Source: Kribbella sandramycini (lineage in GTDB: Bacteria; Actinomycetota; Actinomycetes; Propionibacteriales; Kribbellaceae). From it: DNA of 64,000 nucleotides. Below, piece by piece: positions 1-8,314 of this stretch. The translations under genes and the position numbers were made by a program. The stretch's first letter is position 1, and each line of letters begins with the position of its first letter. A model generated the notes under the pieces. It was not told the origin of the DNA and searched no databases. It saw nothing but the letters and a program-made list of their open reading frames with translations. The stretch covers positions 124,001 through 188,000 of the forward strand of contig NZ_JABJRC010000011.1 in the NCBI RefSeq assembly GCF_013131805.1, given 5' to 3'.

Positions 1-744
1 TCCTACGGCGTCGCTGCGGCCGATGAGCTCCGACAACTGTGCGGGAAGGTTGCTGCGGGCCTGTGGGAGCTCCTGCGCGAGGATCGACTGCTGCAGTGCG
101 ACCAGCGGAGGACTCGGGTCTAGACCGAGCTCGTCGAGGAGCTGATTGCGGAGGTCCTCGAAGCTCTCCAGCGCCTCGCTCTGACGCCCGGCGCGATACA
201 GCGCACGCATGTGGGCAGCTCGCAGCCCCTCACGCAGCGGGTGCTCAGCCACCAATGCGGTCAGCTCGTCCACCGAGACGTCAGCACGCTCCAGAACGGT
301 GAGGCGCTGTTCAGTGAGCCTGGCAACCGCGGTCTCCACGAATGCCTCGTCTGCAAAGTCGGCGTACGCCGGACCGCGCCACAGGGCCAGCGCCTCGTCC
401 AGCCGCCCGCTGTCGACCCGGTCCGCGAAGGTGAGCGCGTCGTACGACGTTTTGTCGACTGTGATCGAGTAGCCGGCCGGACCGGAGCAGACGAGCGCGC
501 GGCTGCCCGGCTCGGCGTCCTCGAACGCACGGCGCAGCTGCGAGACCTTGGCCGACAGCGTGCCGGACGGGTTGCCCGGTAGTTGGTCGCCCCAGAGGTC
601 GTCGATCAGCCGGTCCGCAGGGACTGGCCGGCCCTCGTGAGCGAGCAGGTCAGCCAGTAGCGCGCGCACCTTGAGCCCCTGGATGACGACGGGCTCCCCC
701 GCGTCCGTCCAGGCCGTAACCGGTCCCAGCACCCCGAAACGCAT
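1..744 (-). CDS. AfsR/SARP-family transcriptional regulator (3' end cut by window)
   Basis: The first 248 codons are present and the reading frame runs off the left edge. It starts at ATG (MRFGVLGPV). Residues about 1-95 look like an OmpR-type winged-helix DNA-binding domain (LADLLAHEGRPVPADRLID, then TLSAKVSQLRRAFED). Residues about 100-235 look like a bacterial transcriptional activation domain (LALWRGPAYADFA, then EHPLREGLRAAHMRALYRAG). The visible end, NLPAQLSELIGRSDAV, is the usual entry into an NB-ARC ATPase domain, so the full protein is probably a long AfsR-like regulator. It diverges from the FMN reductase gene, with two dyad symmetries between them. Confidence 0.88.
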   Translation of the reverse strand, partial: MRFGVLGPVTAWTDAGEPVVIQGLKVRALLADLLAHEGRPVPADRLIDDLWGDQLPGNPSGTLSAKVSQLRRAFEDAEPGSRALVCSGPAGYSITVDKTSYDALTFADRVDSGRLDEALALWRGPAYADFADEAFVETAVARLTEQRLTVLERADVSVDELTALVAEHPLREGLRAAHMRALYRAGRQSEALESFEDLRNQLLDELGLDPSPPLVALQQSILAQELPQARSNLPAQLSELIGRSDAVG

Positions 745-757
745 GGCCGCACCCTAT

Positions 758-802
758 CTTTCCGGTGCGGTCCACCCGGACCGGAAAGAAACCGTAAACG
801 GT
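758..802. promoter_or_regulatory. Dyad symmetries between SARP regulator and FMN reductase
   Basis: CTTTCCGGT (758-766) pairs with ACCGGAAAG (780-788), a perfect 9-bp inverted repeat. Nested in it are GGTCC (769-773) and GGACC (778-782). A second palindrome, ACCGTAAACGGT, lies at 791-802. Both sit in the 96-bp divergent gap, a position suited to an operator. The cognate regulator is unknown; the neighbouring SARP is only one candidate, since SARPs more often bind direct repeats. Confidence 0.4.
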
Positions 803-840
803 CTCCGGCAGAGTTTGGGTCAACAGGAAGGAGGCAGGAA

Positions 841-1404
841 ATGCGACTCGCAGTCATCATCGGCAGCACTCGCCACGGGCGCTTCGGACCGACCGTCGCC
901 CACTGGCTGGCCCAGCAGGCGGCCAAGCAGTTCACAGTCGACCTGATCGACCTCGCCGCCGCTGACCTGCCGAACACACTGCCGGACGCCGACGACGCAC
1001 TGCCCGCGGAAGTCGCAGAACTGGCTCCGCGGCTCGAAGCGGCCGAGGCGTTCGCAGTGGTCACTCCGGAGCTCAACAGCGGCTATCCGGCCGCGCTGAA
1101 GACCGCACTGGACTGGTACTACGAAGAGTGGCACGCCAAGCCGGTCGCAATCGTCAGCTACGGCCGGGAGAGCGGTGGACTGCTCGCCACCGCGCAACTG
1201 CGCCAGGTGTTCGCCGAACTGCAGGCGGTCACCATCCGCAACACAGTCACACTCCCCTGCTACTGGGAGCAGTTCACCGCCGACGGTGACTGGCCCCGGC
1301 CGGCCGCAGGCTACGAGGCCCAGGCCAAACTCATGCTCGACCAGCTCGTCTGGTGGGCCGAAGCGCTTCGGGATGCGCGCACCAAGCGTCCCTACCGACA
1401 GTAG
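841..1404 (+). CDS. NADPH-dependent FMN reductase family protein
   Basis: This is a 187-residue flavodoxin-fold protein of the FMN_red family, which reduces FMN, quinones or azo compounds with NAD(P)H in the cytosol. The N-terminal GSTRHGRFG is the phosphate-binding loop for FMN. TPELNSGYPAALKTALDW is the family's conserved Y/N-x-x-P-x-x-LK-x-x-LDW segment, and SYGRESGG follows as the second flavin loop. A strong Shine-Dalgarno (AGGAAGGAGG) ends about 6 nt before the ATG. The DHFR-like gene begins 15 bp downstream, so the two are probably cotranscribed. Confidence 0.88.
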   Translation: MRLAVIIGSTRHGRFGPTVAHWLAQQAAKQFTVDLIDLAAADLPNTLPDADDALPAEVAELAPRLEAAEAFAVVTPELNSGYPAALKTALDWYYEEWHAKPVAIVSYGRESGGLLATAQLRQVFAELQAVTIRNTVTLPCYWEQFTADGDWPRPAAGYEAQAKLMLDQLVWWAEALRDARTKRPYRQ

Positions 1405-1419
1405 AAAAGGAAAAGACCC

Positions 1420-1956
1420 ATGAGGAAGCTGATCGAGACCACGTTCGTCACGCTGAACGGCGCCATCGACAACCCGCAGAACTGGTCCGGCCCGTACTGG
1501 GACGAGGAGCACTTCGGCTACTCCGGCAAGCTGATGGAGGGCACCGACGCCCTGCTGCTCGGCCGCCTCACCTACGAGGGCTTCGCCGAGGCCTGGTCGG
1601 CCCGCGATGGCGAGATGGCCGACATGTTCAACAACATCCCGAAGTACGTCGCCAGTCGCACGCTCACCGAGACCACCTGGAACGCCACGCTGCTCGAAGG
1701 CGACACCGTCGAGGCCGTCAAGGCGCTGAAGGCCGAGGAAGGCGGCAACCTGCTCAAGTTCGGCACCGGCTCCTTCTCCAAGACCCTGCTGGAGCACAAG
1801 CTCGTCGACGAGTACCACTTCTGGGTCTTCCCGGTGCTGGCCGACGGCGAGACCATGTTCGCCGGCGAGGGCCTGGACATCACCCACCTGGAGCTGCTCG
1901 GCACCACCACCTTCAAGTCCGGCATCGTCGTCCACAAGCTCGCCCCGAAGGCCTGA
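1420..1956 (+). CDS. Dihydrofolate reductase family protein (RibD C-terminal-like)
   Basis: This 178-residue protein resembles the actinobacterial RibD_C/DHFR-like group. It opens with the typical MRKLIETTFVTLNGAIDNP, then has LLGRLTYEGFAEAW, the KYVASRTL segment and a C-terminal NADPH-site stretch with VFPVLADGE. Members bind NADPH but the substrate is usually unknown, and this one lacks the deaminase half of true RibD. An A-rich Shine-Dalgarno (AAAAGGAAAAGA) precedes the ATG. It lies 15 bp after the FMN reductase and likely forms a two-gene redox operon with it. Confidence 0.85.
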   Translation: MRKLIETTFVTLNGAIDNPQNWSGPYWDEEHFGYSGKLMEGTDALLLGRLTYEGFAEAWSARDGEMADMFNNIPKYVASRTLTETTWNATLLEGDTVEAVKALKAEEGGNLLKFGTGSFSKTLLEHKLVDEYHFWVFPVLADGETMFAGEGLDITHLELLGTTTFKSGIVVHKLAPKA

Positions 1957-1963
1957 GAAACAG

Positions 1964-1981
1964 CCGGGGAGCGCTCTCCGG
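1964..1981. terminator. GC-rich palindrome after DHFR-like gene, possible terminator
   Basis: CCGGGGAGC is followed directly by GCTCTCCGG, nine nearly complementary bases each side with one G-T pair, starting 7 bp after the stop codon. The centre matches the AGCGCTCTC core iterated elsewhere in the window. No T-run follows, so it may be a weak terminator or just another copy of that palindrome. Confidence 0.35.
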
Positions 1982-2072
1982 GCGATCTCGCCACCGCAGT
2001 ACGCCGCGGCCCGCACGACACTCGTCGTCCGGGCCGCACTGCGTTGCCCACCGGCCGAACCAGCCCGCGTTG

Positions 2073-3437
2073 TTACGGCGCGATGTTCTGGTTCAGGTGG
2101 AAGAGGTTGCCGGGGTCGTACTTGCGTTTGACCTCGACCAGGCGGTCGTAGTTGCCCTTGTAGTTGTCCTGGACCCGGCCCTGGTCGTCGCCGGCCATGA
2201 AGTTCACGTAGCCGCCGGCCTCCGAGTGCGGGGCGATGTCGTCGTAGTACGAGCGCACCCAGTCGACGCCGGCGTCGTTCTGCGCCGGGTCGGGCCACAT
2301 GCCGGCGATCACGGTGGCGAACTTCGCGTCCCGGTAGGCGAACGCGGTGGCGTCCGGGGTGACGCGGTGACAGGCGCCGTCGATCGGATAGATGTGCACG
2401 GTCGAGTTGACCGCAGGGAGGCCCGGCGCGTGCCGCAGGTGCGCCTGGATCGCGTCGTCGGTCAGCTCGGTGACGAAGTTCGCCTTCCAGTAGTGCTGCA
2501 GGCCGGCCGGCACGAGACCGTCGAAGGCGGAGTTCAGTGCGGGGTACGGCATCGGGCCGACGTGTTCGGCGACCACCGGCGCGAACTCCCGGAACGCCGA
2601 GACAGCGCTCTCTCCGCGTTCTGGATCACCGGCCCAACAAGCGACGATCAGCGCGAAAACCTCGCCCTGCCGGTCCTCCGGAATGAACGGCAGCGGGGGC
2701 GCGATCTGGAACGCCGGGAACCCGCCGAGCTCCTCGGGCGCGGCGCCGATCGTGTCCCGGAACCCGGCGAGGACTGCGGCGGCGTCCGACAGCTCGAACA
2801 GCATCGGGCCGCCGTACACGGTCGAGACCGGTGCGAGGCGGAACTCCAGCGCAGTCACCACCCCGAAGTTGCCGCCGCCACCGCGCAGCGCCCAGAACAG
2901 ATCCTCGTGCTCCTTCTCGCTCGCGATCAGGAACTGCCCGTCCGCCGTCACCACGTCGGCCGAGCTCAGGTTGTCGCAGGACAAGCCGAGCCCGCGGGCG
3001 AGATAGCCGATCCCGCCGCCGAGTGTGAGTCCGCCGACGCCGGTGGTCGAGATGATGCCGCCGGTCGTCGCCAGCCCGAACGCGTGCGTGGCCGCGTTGA
3101 AGTCGCCCCACGTTGCGCCGCCGCCGGCGCGCGCCGTCCGGGTCACCGGGTTCACCCGCACGTTCCGCATCCCGCTCAGGTCGATGACGACACCGTCGTC
3201 CACGGTCCCGAACCCCGGCACACTGTGTGAGCCGCCGCGGACCGCAAGCTCGAGAACGTTCTCGCGGGCGTAATCGACCGCGGCCATCACATCCCCGGCG
3301 TTCTCACAGCGGACGACGACCGCCGGCCGCCTGTCGTGCATGGCGTTGTAGACCCGGCGCGCCTCGTCGTACCCCTCGTCGCCGGCAGTCCAGATCTGCC
3401 CGCGAACGCGCTCTCTCAGTTTCTCCATCGTGCTCAT
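2073..3437 (-). CDS. FAD-linked oxidase, berberine-bridge-enzyme family
   Basis: The 454-residue protein has the PCMH/FAD_binding_4 fold followed by a C-terminal BBE domain. RGGSHSVPGFG contains the histidine that covalently holds FAD in this family. ISTTGVGGLTLGGGIGYL is the pyrophosphate loop; the usual second FAD-linking cysteine (GVC) is replaced by threonine, so attachment is probably through histidine alone. The C-terminus YDPGNLFHLNQNIAP is the BBE signature. There is no signal peptide, and a GGGGAGC ribosome site precedes the ATG. Family members oxidise sugars or secondary-metabolite alcohols; the substrate here is unknown. Confidence 0.9.
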   Translation of the reverse strand: MSTMEKLRERVRGQIWTAGDEGYDEARRVYNAMHDRRPAVVVRCENAGDVMAAVDYARENVLELAVRGGSHSVPGFGTVDDGVVIDLSGMRNVRVNPVTRTARAGGGATWGDFNAATHAFGLATTGGIISTTGVGGLTLGGGIGYLARGLGLSCDNLSSADVVTADGQFLIASEKEHEDLFWALRGGGGNFGVVTALEFRLAPVSTVYGGPMLFELSDAAAVLAGFRDTIGAAPEELGGFPAFQIAPPLPFIPEDRQGEVFALIVACWAGDPERGESAVSAFREFAPVVAEHVGPMPYPALNSAFDGLVPAGLQHYWKANFVTELTDDAIQAHLRHAPGLPAVNSTVHIYPIDGACHRVTPDATAFAYRDAKFATVIAGMWPDPAQNDAGVDWVRSYYDDIAPHSEAGGYVNFMAGDDQGRVQDNYKGNYDRLVEVKRKYDPGNLFHLNQNIAP

Positions 3438-3738
3438 CCGTCTGCTCCCCGGCCGTTCGCCGCTCGCGAAGCGGCGCCGCGCCCCTACGACGACGCGTCA
3501 CCGCACAGACCGACCGTCACCGGACGCCGCGCGAACAACTCACCCCAGAGAGCGCCTCGACCCCCGGCAGGCAACCGGCCCTCCCCCAGACCCGCCCGCT
3601 CCTTCGACCCTCCCCCGCCACCACCAGTTCGTCAATGCCGTAAGGGCGACCGCGGGATTCCACCTGAACCGAATGCTTATACAGACGGGCAGTCAACAGT
3701 TGTATCTATGGAGTCCATAAATATAAGGGGAATGCCCG
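3438..3738. promoter_or_regulatory. Divergent intergenic region with AT-rich promoter zone and palindrome
   Basis: This 300-bp gap separates the BBE oxidase from the exported glycosidase. The last 80 bp are conspicuously AT-rich for this genome. TATGGA-G-TCCATA (3707-3719) is a perfect 13-bp palindrome, followed by an ATAAATATAAG stretch and an AAGGGG ribosome site before the glycosidase ATG. The palindrome overlaps the likely promoter or leader and could be a repressor site. I see no gene in the gap. Confidence 0.45.
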
Positions 3739-6700
3739 ATGCCTGACTTCGCCCAGTCACCGCCCGGCCGGCGGCAAGTGCTCGGCTGGCTCACCGCCGG
3801 CACCGTCGCGGCAGGTCTGCCGTTGCTCGATACCCGGACGGCCAACGCGCTGGCCGCGGCGCCGGCCGCGGCGGAAGCCGCGCCGTTGACCGTCTGGCTG
3901 CCGTCGCCGGCCGACAAAGTCCGGCGAGATCGGCGGTTCCTCATCGGTTCCGCGCCGACCGCGATCAACCTCGCCGCGGCGCGCAACGAATACGAGTCGG
4001 GCCAGTTCATCGTCCGAACCACCAGCGGGACCACCCGGCTCGGGGTCAGCGCAGGCATCTTGACCGGCCCCGGAGGGGCCCAGCTGTCCGAGATCGAGGT
4101 CTTCGAGCAGCACTACGTGCAGGTGGACAAGACCTGGCCGGAGAGCCAGCCGAAGTACCTGCCAGGGCCCTGGCCGGATGCCTTGGCGCCGTTGCCGCCG
4201 AGCCGCACCGTGCCGGTCGGCTCCGGCAGCAACCAGGGAATCTGGTTCACGGTGCACATCCCGAAGGACCAGCCGGCCGGAACCTACACCGGCACCATCA
4301 CCTTGACCGGCGGAACCAGCCCGGTGTCGGTCCCGGTGGAGGTTGAGGTCTGGCCGTTCGAGATCCCCGACACCGCCAGTACGGCGACGGCCGCGGCCAT
4401 CTGGTACCAACAGGTCGCGCGGCACTACGGGCTGACGCACACCGATCCGCGGCATGAGCCGATGATGCGCAAATATTACGAACTACAGAAGAAGTACCGG
4501 CTGATTTCCACTGACCCACCAGGGCCGTTCCGCGCCGCACCGGCGCCGAACGGACTCTGGCCAGGACCGGGACACGAACCGGAACCGGCCGAGTTCCTCC
4601 GATCGGCCGATCGATACCTGCTCGACCCCAGCGCGGGCCGATTCCGGATCCCGCTGTACGCCACCGGCGACTACACCGTCGGCTTCAGGTTCGACGCGGC
4701 CAAGGTCAGGCAGGTTCTCCAGGGACTGCGTGAGCGCGGCATCGTGGACCGGGGCTATTTCTACTGGGCTGACGAGCCGCTCAACGAGACGGCGTATGCG
4801 CACGTCAAGAAGTTCTTCGCCGATGTCTCCGCGGTGGCGCCCGACATCGACCACGTGCTGACCCTGACGGACCCGCCGAACCAGGACCTGCTCGACTTCG
4901 TCCGGGCCTGGTGCTTCGTGATCACCGTCCCCAAGCCTGAGTTGCCCGGCATCGTCGAGGCGCTGAAGGCCCGCGGCGACACGGTCTGGTGGTACACCGC
5001 TTGGCGGCACGCCTATCCGCTGCCGAGTATGTTCCTGGCCGACAGTTCTGTGAGCGCCCGGCTGCTTCCGTGGATCCAGTACAGCCACGGCATCGAGGGC
5101 TGGCTGTTCTGGTCGACCACTGTCTTCGGCAAGTGGGAGCACGAGCGCGGGTATGCGCCCAGTGACCGCTGGACCGACCCGTTCCCCCTGCCCGGTGGTG
5201 ACGCCGGCGACGGCTACCTGATGTATCCCGGCCCTGACGGCCCGGTCCCGTCGATCCGTCTGGACAACCTGCGTGACGGGTTCGAGGACCTCGAATACCT
5301 CGCTCTGTACGACCGCAAGTCCGCTGAGCTCGCGGCCGGCTGGGAGCTACCGGTACCGGCGAAGGCGCTGCAGTCGTACCACGACGTGCTCCACACCGGG
5401 CCGGCTCCATACCGGGACGATCCGGCGCTGTTCCACCGGATCCGCCGCCAGGTGGGCGCCGAGGTGGCTCAACTCTTCGGCAGTACGCCGGCAGTGGTCC
5501 GGATCGAGCGGTCCACCGCACATGGCGTCGTCGTCGAGCTCAGCACCGGTCGCGACAACCCGGTCAGCATCGGTGGAAACAGCAGCCGGCCGGTGCAGAC
5601 CACGGCGACCGGCGCGCGGCATCGGGTGGTCGTCGACCTTCCCGCCGGCCAGCGGAACCTCACGATCACAGTGGCCGGGTCCACTTTCACGCGGACGCTG
5701 GACGTCCGACCGGTCGCGGTACCGCACGACATCCCGATCAACTCGTTCGAAACCCCAACAGATGTGGCCCGCTTGATCACTCAGGAGGCCAGTGCGACCT
5801 GGTCCGATCAGCACGCCGGCAACGGACAGCACGCTGCCAAGCTGACCTTCAACACCAACGCTGCCGACCCAGCGCGGTCCGGTGTCTATTTCCACACCGC
5901 ACGCGAAAACCGTCCGGACCATTCCATCGGGCGTATCGACTGGTCGAAGATCGACGCGGTCGCGTTCGATGCCTACAACGACTCCGACGACGTCGCGGTG
6001 ATCTACTGCGACTTCCACGACCCGGTGCGGCTCGACGACGGCAACCCGTTCTACCTGTCACCGCGAAAGCAGCAGCGGGTGGTCATACCGCTCGCCGGCC
6101 TCGTCAGCGACCTGTCTCGGATCACGTCCATCCATCTGCGGACGCCGAAGCGCAGGACGCCGTTGACGGTGTTCATCGACAATCTGCATTTCCAGCGCAG
6201 CCGTACCGACCTCCCGGTACCCGGAACGTGGAGCAGGCAGGACGCCGACCGCAAACTCACGGTCCAGACGGTTCGAGCCGACGGCTCGATCCGCTACCTG
6301 CTGCACGACGGCGCAGGTTGGACGGCGACCAGCATCCCAGCCGGCGTCACAGGCACTGTCGCCAGCGCTCTGGACCCGGCCGGGCAGATGAACCTGTTCG
6401 CGTTGACCGCGGCCGGCGTCCTCAAGTGGAGCCGGAACGGACAGCAGTTGCTGGTGGACCCGACGCCGACGAACGGACCCAAACAACAGCTGACCGGACG
6501 GCTTGCGGCAATCGTGGACGCTACCGGACGGATGACCTACTTCGCCCGATCGGTCGACGGTCACCTGATCCACGGACGACAGCGGACGCCAGGCTCGACC
6601 GAGTGGACCGCCGGCTACATCACGGACGGCGGCGGAGCGAAAGTCCGGATCAGCGATGACCCAACGGCCGCGCCGGATGTGTCCGGGAAGCTCACCTACC

Positions 6701-7281
6701 TGGTCCGCAACCTGGCCGGTCAGCTGTGGCACGGCTGGGAAGGTGCCCCAGGCAACAACCAGTGGAGCGGCGATCTGATCCTGCAGGGCGGTACCGGCGA
6801 GGTGGTCCGCTTGGCTGGTCGTCCGGCCATGGCGCAGGATGTTTCCGGCCGCCTGACCTTCCATGCCCGCGGCGCTGCCGGCGCCTACCTCCACGGCTGG
6901 CAGTCCGTTCCGGGTGGCGGCCCCTGGCGCTGGGAGCAGCTCCCGTTGGCTGTGACGGTCGACGGGACCGCTGAGACCGTTGCCTTGGCGGGCGATCCCG
7001 TCAGCGCCCTGGATGCCTCCGGCAAGCTGGTCACCTTCGTCCACACCACAGACGGCCGCATCTTCCACAACTGGCAACGTCACCCCGGCCACGGGCCCTG
7101 GGAGGGCACCGTCATCCGCATCGGGACCACCTACGTCCAGGTCAACGGCGACGGCGCGGTCGGCCAGGACAGCACCGGCGTGCTGCACTACTTCGCACCG
7201 ACAGCCGCCGGCGCACTGGGACATTGGTATCAGCACGGTCCGGGCGTAGGACCTTGGCACAGTGGGGCGCTGCCGACATGA
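3739..7281 (+). CDS. Tat-exported DUF4091/GH123-like glycoside hydrolase with lectin-type propeller
   Basis: 1180 residues. A twin-arginine signal (GRRQVLGWLTAG, residues 10-21) directs export. Residues about 50-560 match the DUF4091/GH123-like architecture: a beta-rich N-domain, then a TIM barrel with YFYWADEPLN, whose adjacent D345-E346 is the expected catalytic acid pair of GH123. The DUF4091 ending IRLDNLRDGFEDLEYLALY follows near residue 508. Residues about 645-815 form a carbohydrate-binding-like beta-sandwich (NSFETPTDVARL to FIDNLHFQ). Residues about 830-1180 carry five repeats of the type D-x-x-G-x-L-x-x-x-x-R ... L-x-H-G-W-Q-x-x-PG-x-x-x-W, as in PLL/PHL beta-propeller lectins. GH123 enzymes release N-acetylgalactosamine; the real substrate is unproven. 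Confidence 0.82.
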   Translation: MPDFAQSPPGRRQVLGWLTAGTVAAGLPLLDTRTANALAAAPAAAEAAPLTVWLPSPADKVRRDRRFLIGSAPTAINLAAARNEYESGQFIVRTTSGTTRLGVSAGILTGPGGAQLSEIEVFEQHYVQVDKTWPESQPKYLPGPWPDALAPLPPSRTVPVGSGSNQGIWFTVHIPKDQPAGTYTGTITLTGGTSPVSVPVEVEVWPFEIPDTASTATAAAIWYQQVARHYGLTHTDPRHEPMMRKYYELQKKYRLISTDPPGPFRAAPAPNGLWPGPGHEPEPAEFLRSADRYLLDPSAGRFRIPLYATGDYTVGFRFDAAKVRQVLQGLRERGIVDRGYFYWADEPLNETAYAHVKKFFADVSAVAPDIDHVLTLTDPPNQDLLDFVRAWCFVITVPKPELPGIVEALKARGDTVWWYTAWRHAYPLPSMFLADSSVSARLLPWIQYSHGIEGWLFWSTTVFGKWEHERGYAPSDRWTDPFPLPGGDAGDGYLMYPGPDGPVPSIRLDNLRDGFEDLEYLALYDRKSAELAAGWELPVPAKALQSYHDVLHTGPAPYRDDPALFHRIRRQVGAEVAQLFGSTPAVVRIERSTAHGVVVELSTGRDNPVSIGGNSSRPVQTTATGARHRVVVDLPAGQRNLTITVAGSTFTRTLDVRPVAVPHDIPINSFETPTDVARLITQEASATWSDQHAGNGQHAAKLTFNTNAADPARSGVYFHTARENRPDHSIGRIDWSKIDAVAFDAYNDSDDVAVIYCDFHDPVRLDDGNPFYLSPRKQQRVVIPLAGLVSDLSRITSIHLRTPKRRTPLTVFIDNLHFQRSRTDLPVPGTWSRQDADRKLTVQTVRADGSIRYLLHDGAGWTATSIPAGVTGTVASALDPAGQMNLFALTAAGVLKWSRNGQQLLVDPTPTNGPKQQLTGRLAAIVDATGRMTYFARSVDGHLIHGRQRTPGSTEWTAGYITDGGGAKVRISDDPTAAPDVSGKLTYLVRNLAGQLWHGWEGAPGNNQWSGDLILQGGTGEVVRLAGRPAMAQDVSGRLTFHARGAAGAYLHGWQSVPGGGPWRWEQLPLAVTVDGTAETVALAGDPVSALDASGKLVTFVHTTDGRIFHNWQRHPGHGPWEGTVIRIGTTYVQVNGDGAVGQDSTGVLHYFAPTAAGALGHWYQHGPGVGPWHSGALPT

Positions 7282-7321
7282 CCCACGCGTGCGGCCAGCT
7301 GAATTAGGCCCGTAGCCGCCA

Positions 7322-7339
7322 AGCCTCGCGTCAGAGGCT
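7322..7339. terminator. Stem-loop between convergent glycosidase and LysR genes
   Basis: AGCCTC (7322-7327), a six-base loop and GAGGCT (7334-7339) form a short hairpin that overlaps the LysR stop codon and lies 40 bp after the glycosidase stop. It could terminate either transcript, but the stem is only 6 bp. Confidence 0.35.
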
Positions 7340-8236
7340 GGTGGCTGCGGCCGCCCGCAACGCGTCGGCGACCGCGGTCACGGTCGGCGTCCGGGTCCGC
7401 CGGGTCAGCATGAAGACCGTGCGTCCGACCGATCCCTCGGCGGGCAGGCGGACGGCGACGCCCGGCGCGCCGTGCGCGAGCACGAGATCGGGGAGCAGCG
7501 CGGCGGCGCCGTTGCGGCGAACCAGCTCGAACAGGATCAGGAAATCGTCCGAGCTGTAGCGCAGATCGGGCTCGAAGCCGCCCAGCTCGCGACAAACCCG
7601 GACCTGCATCTCGCGATGTCCCGTCCCAGGCTGACAGCACGCCCAAGCCACGTCGCCGAGCCGGGCGATCTGGACCCGCTCGGCGCCGGCTTCGGGATGG
7701 TCGAGCGGGAGGACGACGCGGATCTGCTCGCGCAGGAGGTGCTCGCGCAGCAGGTCGGCATGGACGGCACGGGGCTGACCGTCGTATTCGTCGCCGACCA
7801 TCACGTCGAGCTGTTGAAGCCGGAGGGCAGGGGCAGCCTGCTCGACCTCGGCCTCCGCCGCCTCGACCCGGATGTCGGGGTGCGTCGCAGCGAGCGCGCG
7901 GATCGCCGGCGCGACGATGCTCAGGAACGCGGACTGGAAGGCCGCGACCCGGACGACGCCCGCCAACCGGCCCGCAGCCACGGTCGCCAGCTCGGCTTCG
8001 GCGGCCTCGACTCCCGCCAGCAGCGTCGAGGCGTGGCGCACCAGGACCTCCCCGGCTGCGGTCAGCCGGATGTTGCGGCCGACGCGCTCGAACAACGGCG
8101 TACCGGCTTCGCGTTCGAGGACGGACAACTGCTGCGAGATCGCGCTGGGCGTGTAGCCGAGCGCCCGCGCGGCGCTGTGGATCGTGCCGCGGTCGTGGAC
8201 TTCACGCAGGAGCCGGAGCCGGTGCAGGTCGAGCAT
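7331..8236 (-). CDS. LysR-family transcriptional regulator
   Basis: 301 residues from the chosen ATG (MLDLHRLRLLREV). The family's helix-turn-helix follows directly (ARALGYTPSAISQQLSVLER), and the in-frame upstream extension has no family similarity, which decides the start. The C-terminal two-thirds is a substrate-binding-type effector domain (VRVAAFQSAFLSIVAPAIR, PDIRVEAAEAE). It diverges from an EamA transporter gene, the usual LysR arrangement, so it probably controls that exporter and itself from the 78-bp gap. Confidence 0.9.
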   Translation of the reverse strand: MLDLHRLRLLREVHDRGTIHSAARALGYTPSAISQQLSVLEREAGTPLFERVGRNIRLTAAGEVLVRHASTLLAGVEAAEAELATVAAGRLAGVVRVAAFQSAFLSIVAPAIRALAATHPDIRVEAAEAEVEQAAPALRLQQLDVMVGDEYDGQPRAVHADLLREHLLREQIRVVLPLDHPEAGAERVQIARLGDVAWACCQPGTGHREMQVRVCRELGGFEPDLRYSSDDFLILFELVRRNGAAALLPDLVLAHGAPGVAVRLPAEGSVGRTVFMLTRRTRTPTVTAVADALRAAAATSL

Positions 8237-8314
8237 TTGTTCAGAATAGCTACACAGTTTCATCCAAGAAGCCGTGATGGACGTGAACAATTCGCCGGCC
8301 GCACGATCTATCCC

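Noticed and set aside
820-2298. Long minus-strand open frame opposite FMN reductase and DHFR-like genes
   Set aside because: It has no domain similarity and is a high-GC shadow of well-recognised plus-strand genes.
1353-3230. Long plus-strand open frame across the DHFR-like and BBE genes
   Set aside because: It spans two real genes in other frames and gives a low-complexity Arg/Val/Gly-rich product.
7472-8314. Plus-strand extension upstream of the EamA gene
   Set aside because: The extension is antisense to the LysR gene; the transporter's first membrane segment begins only at 8315.
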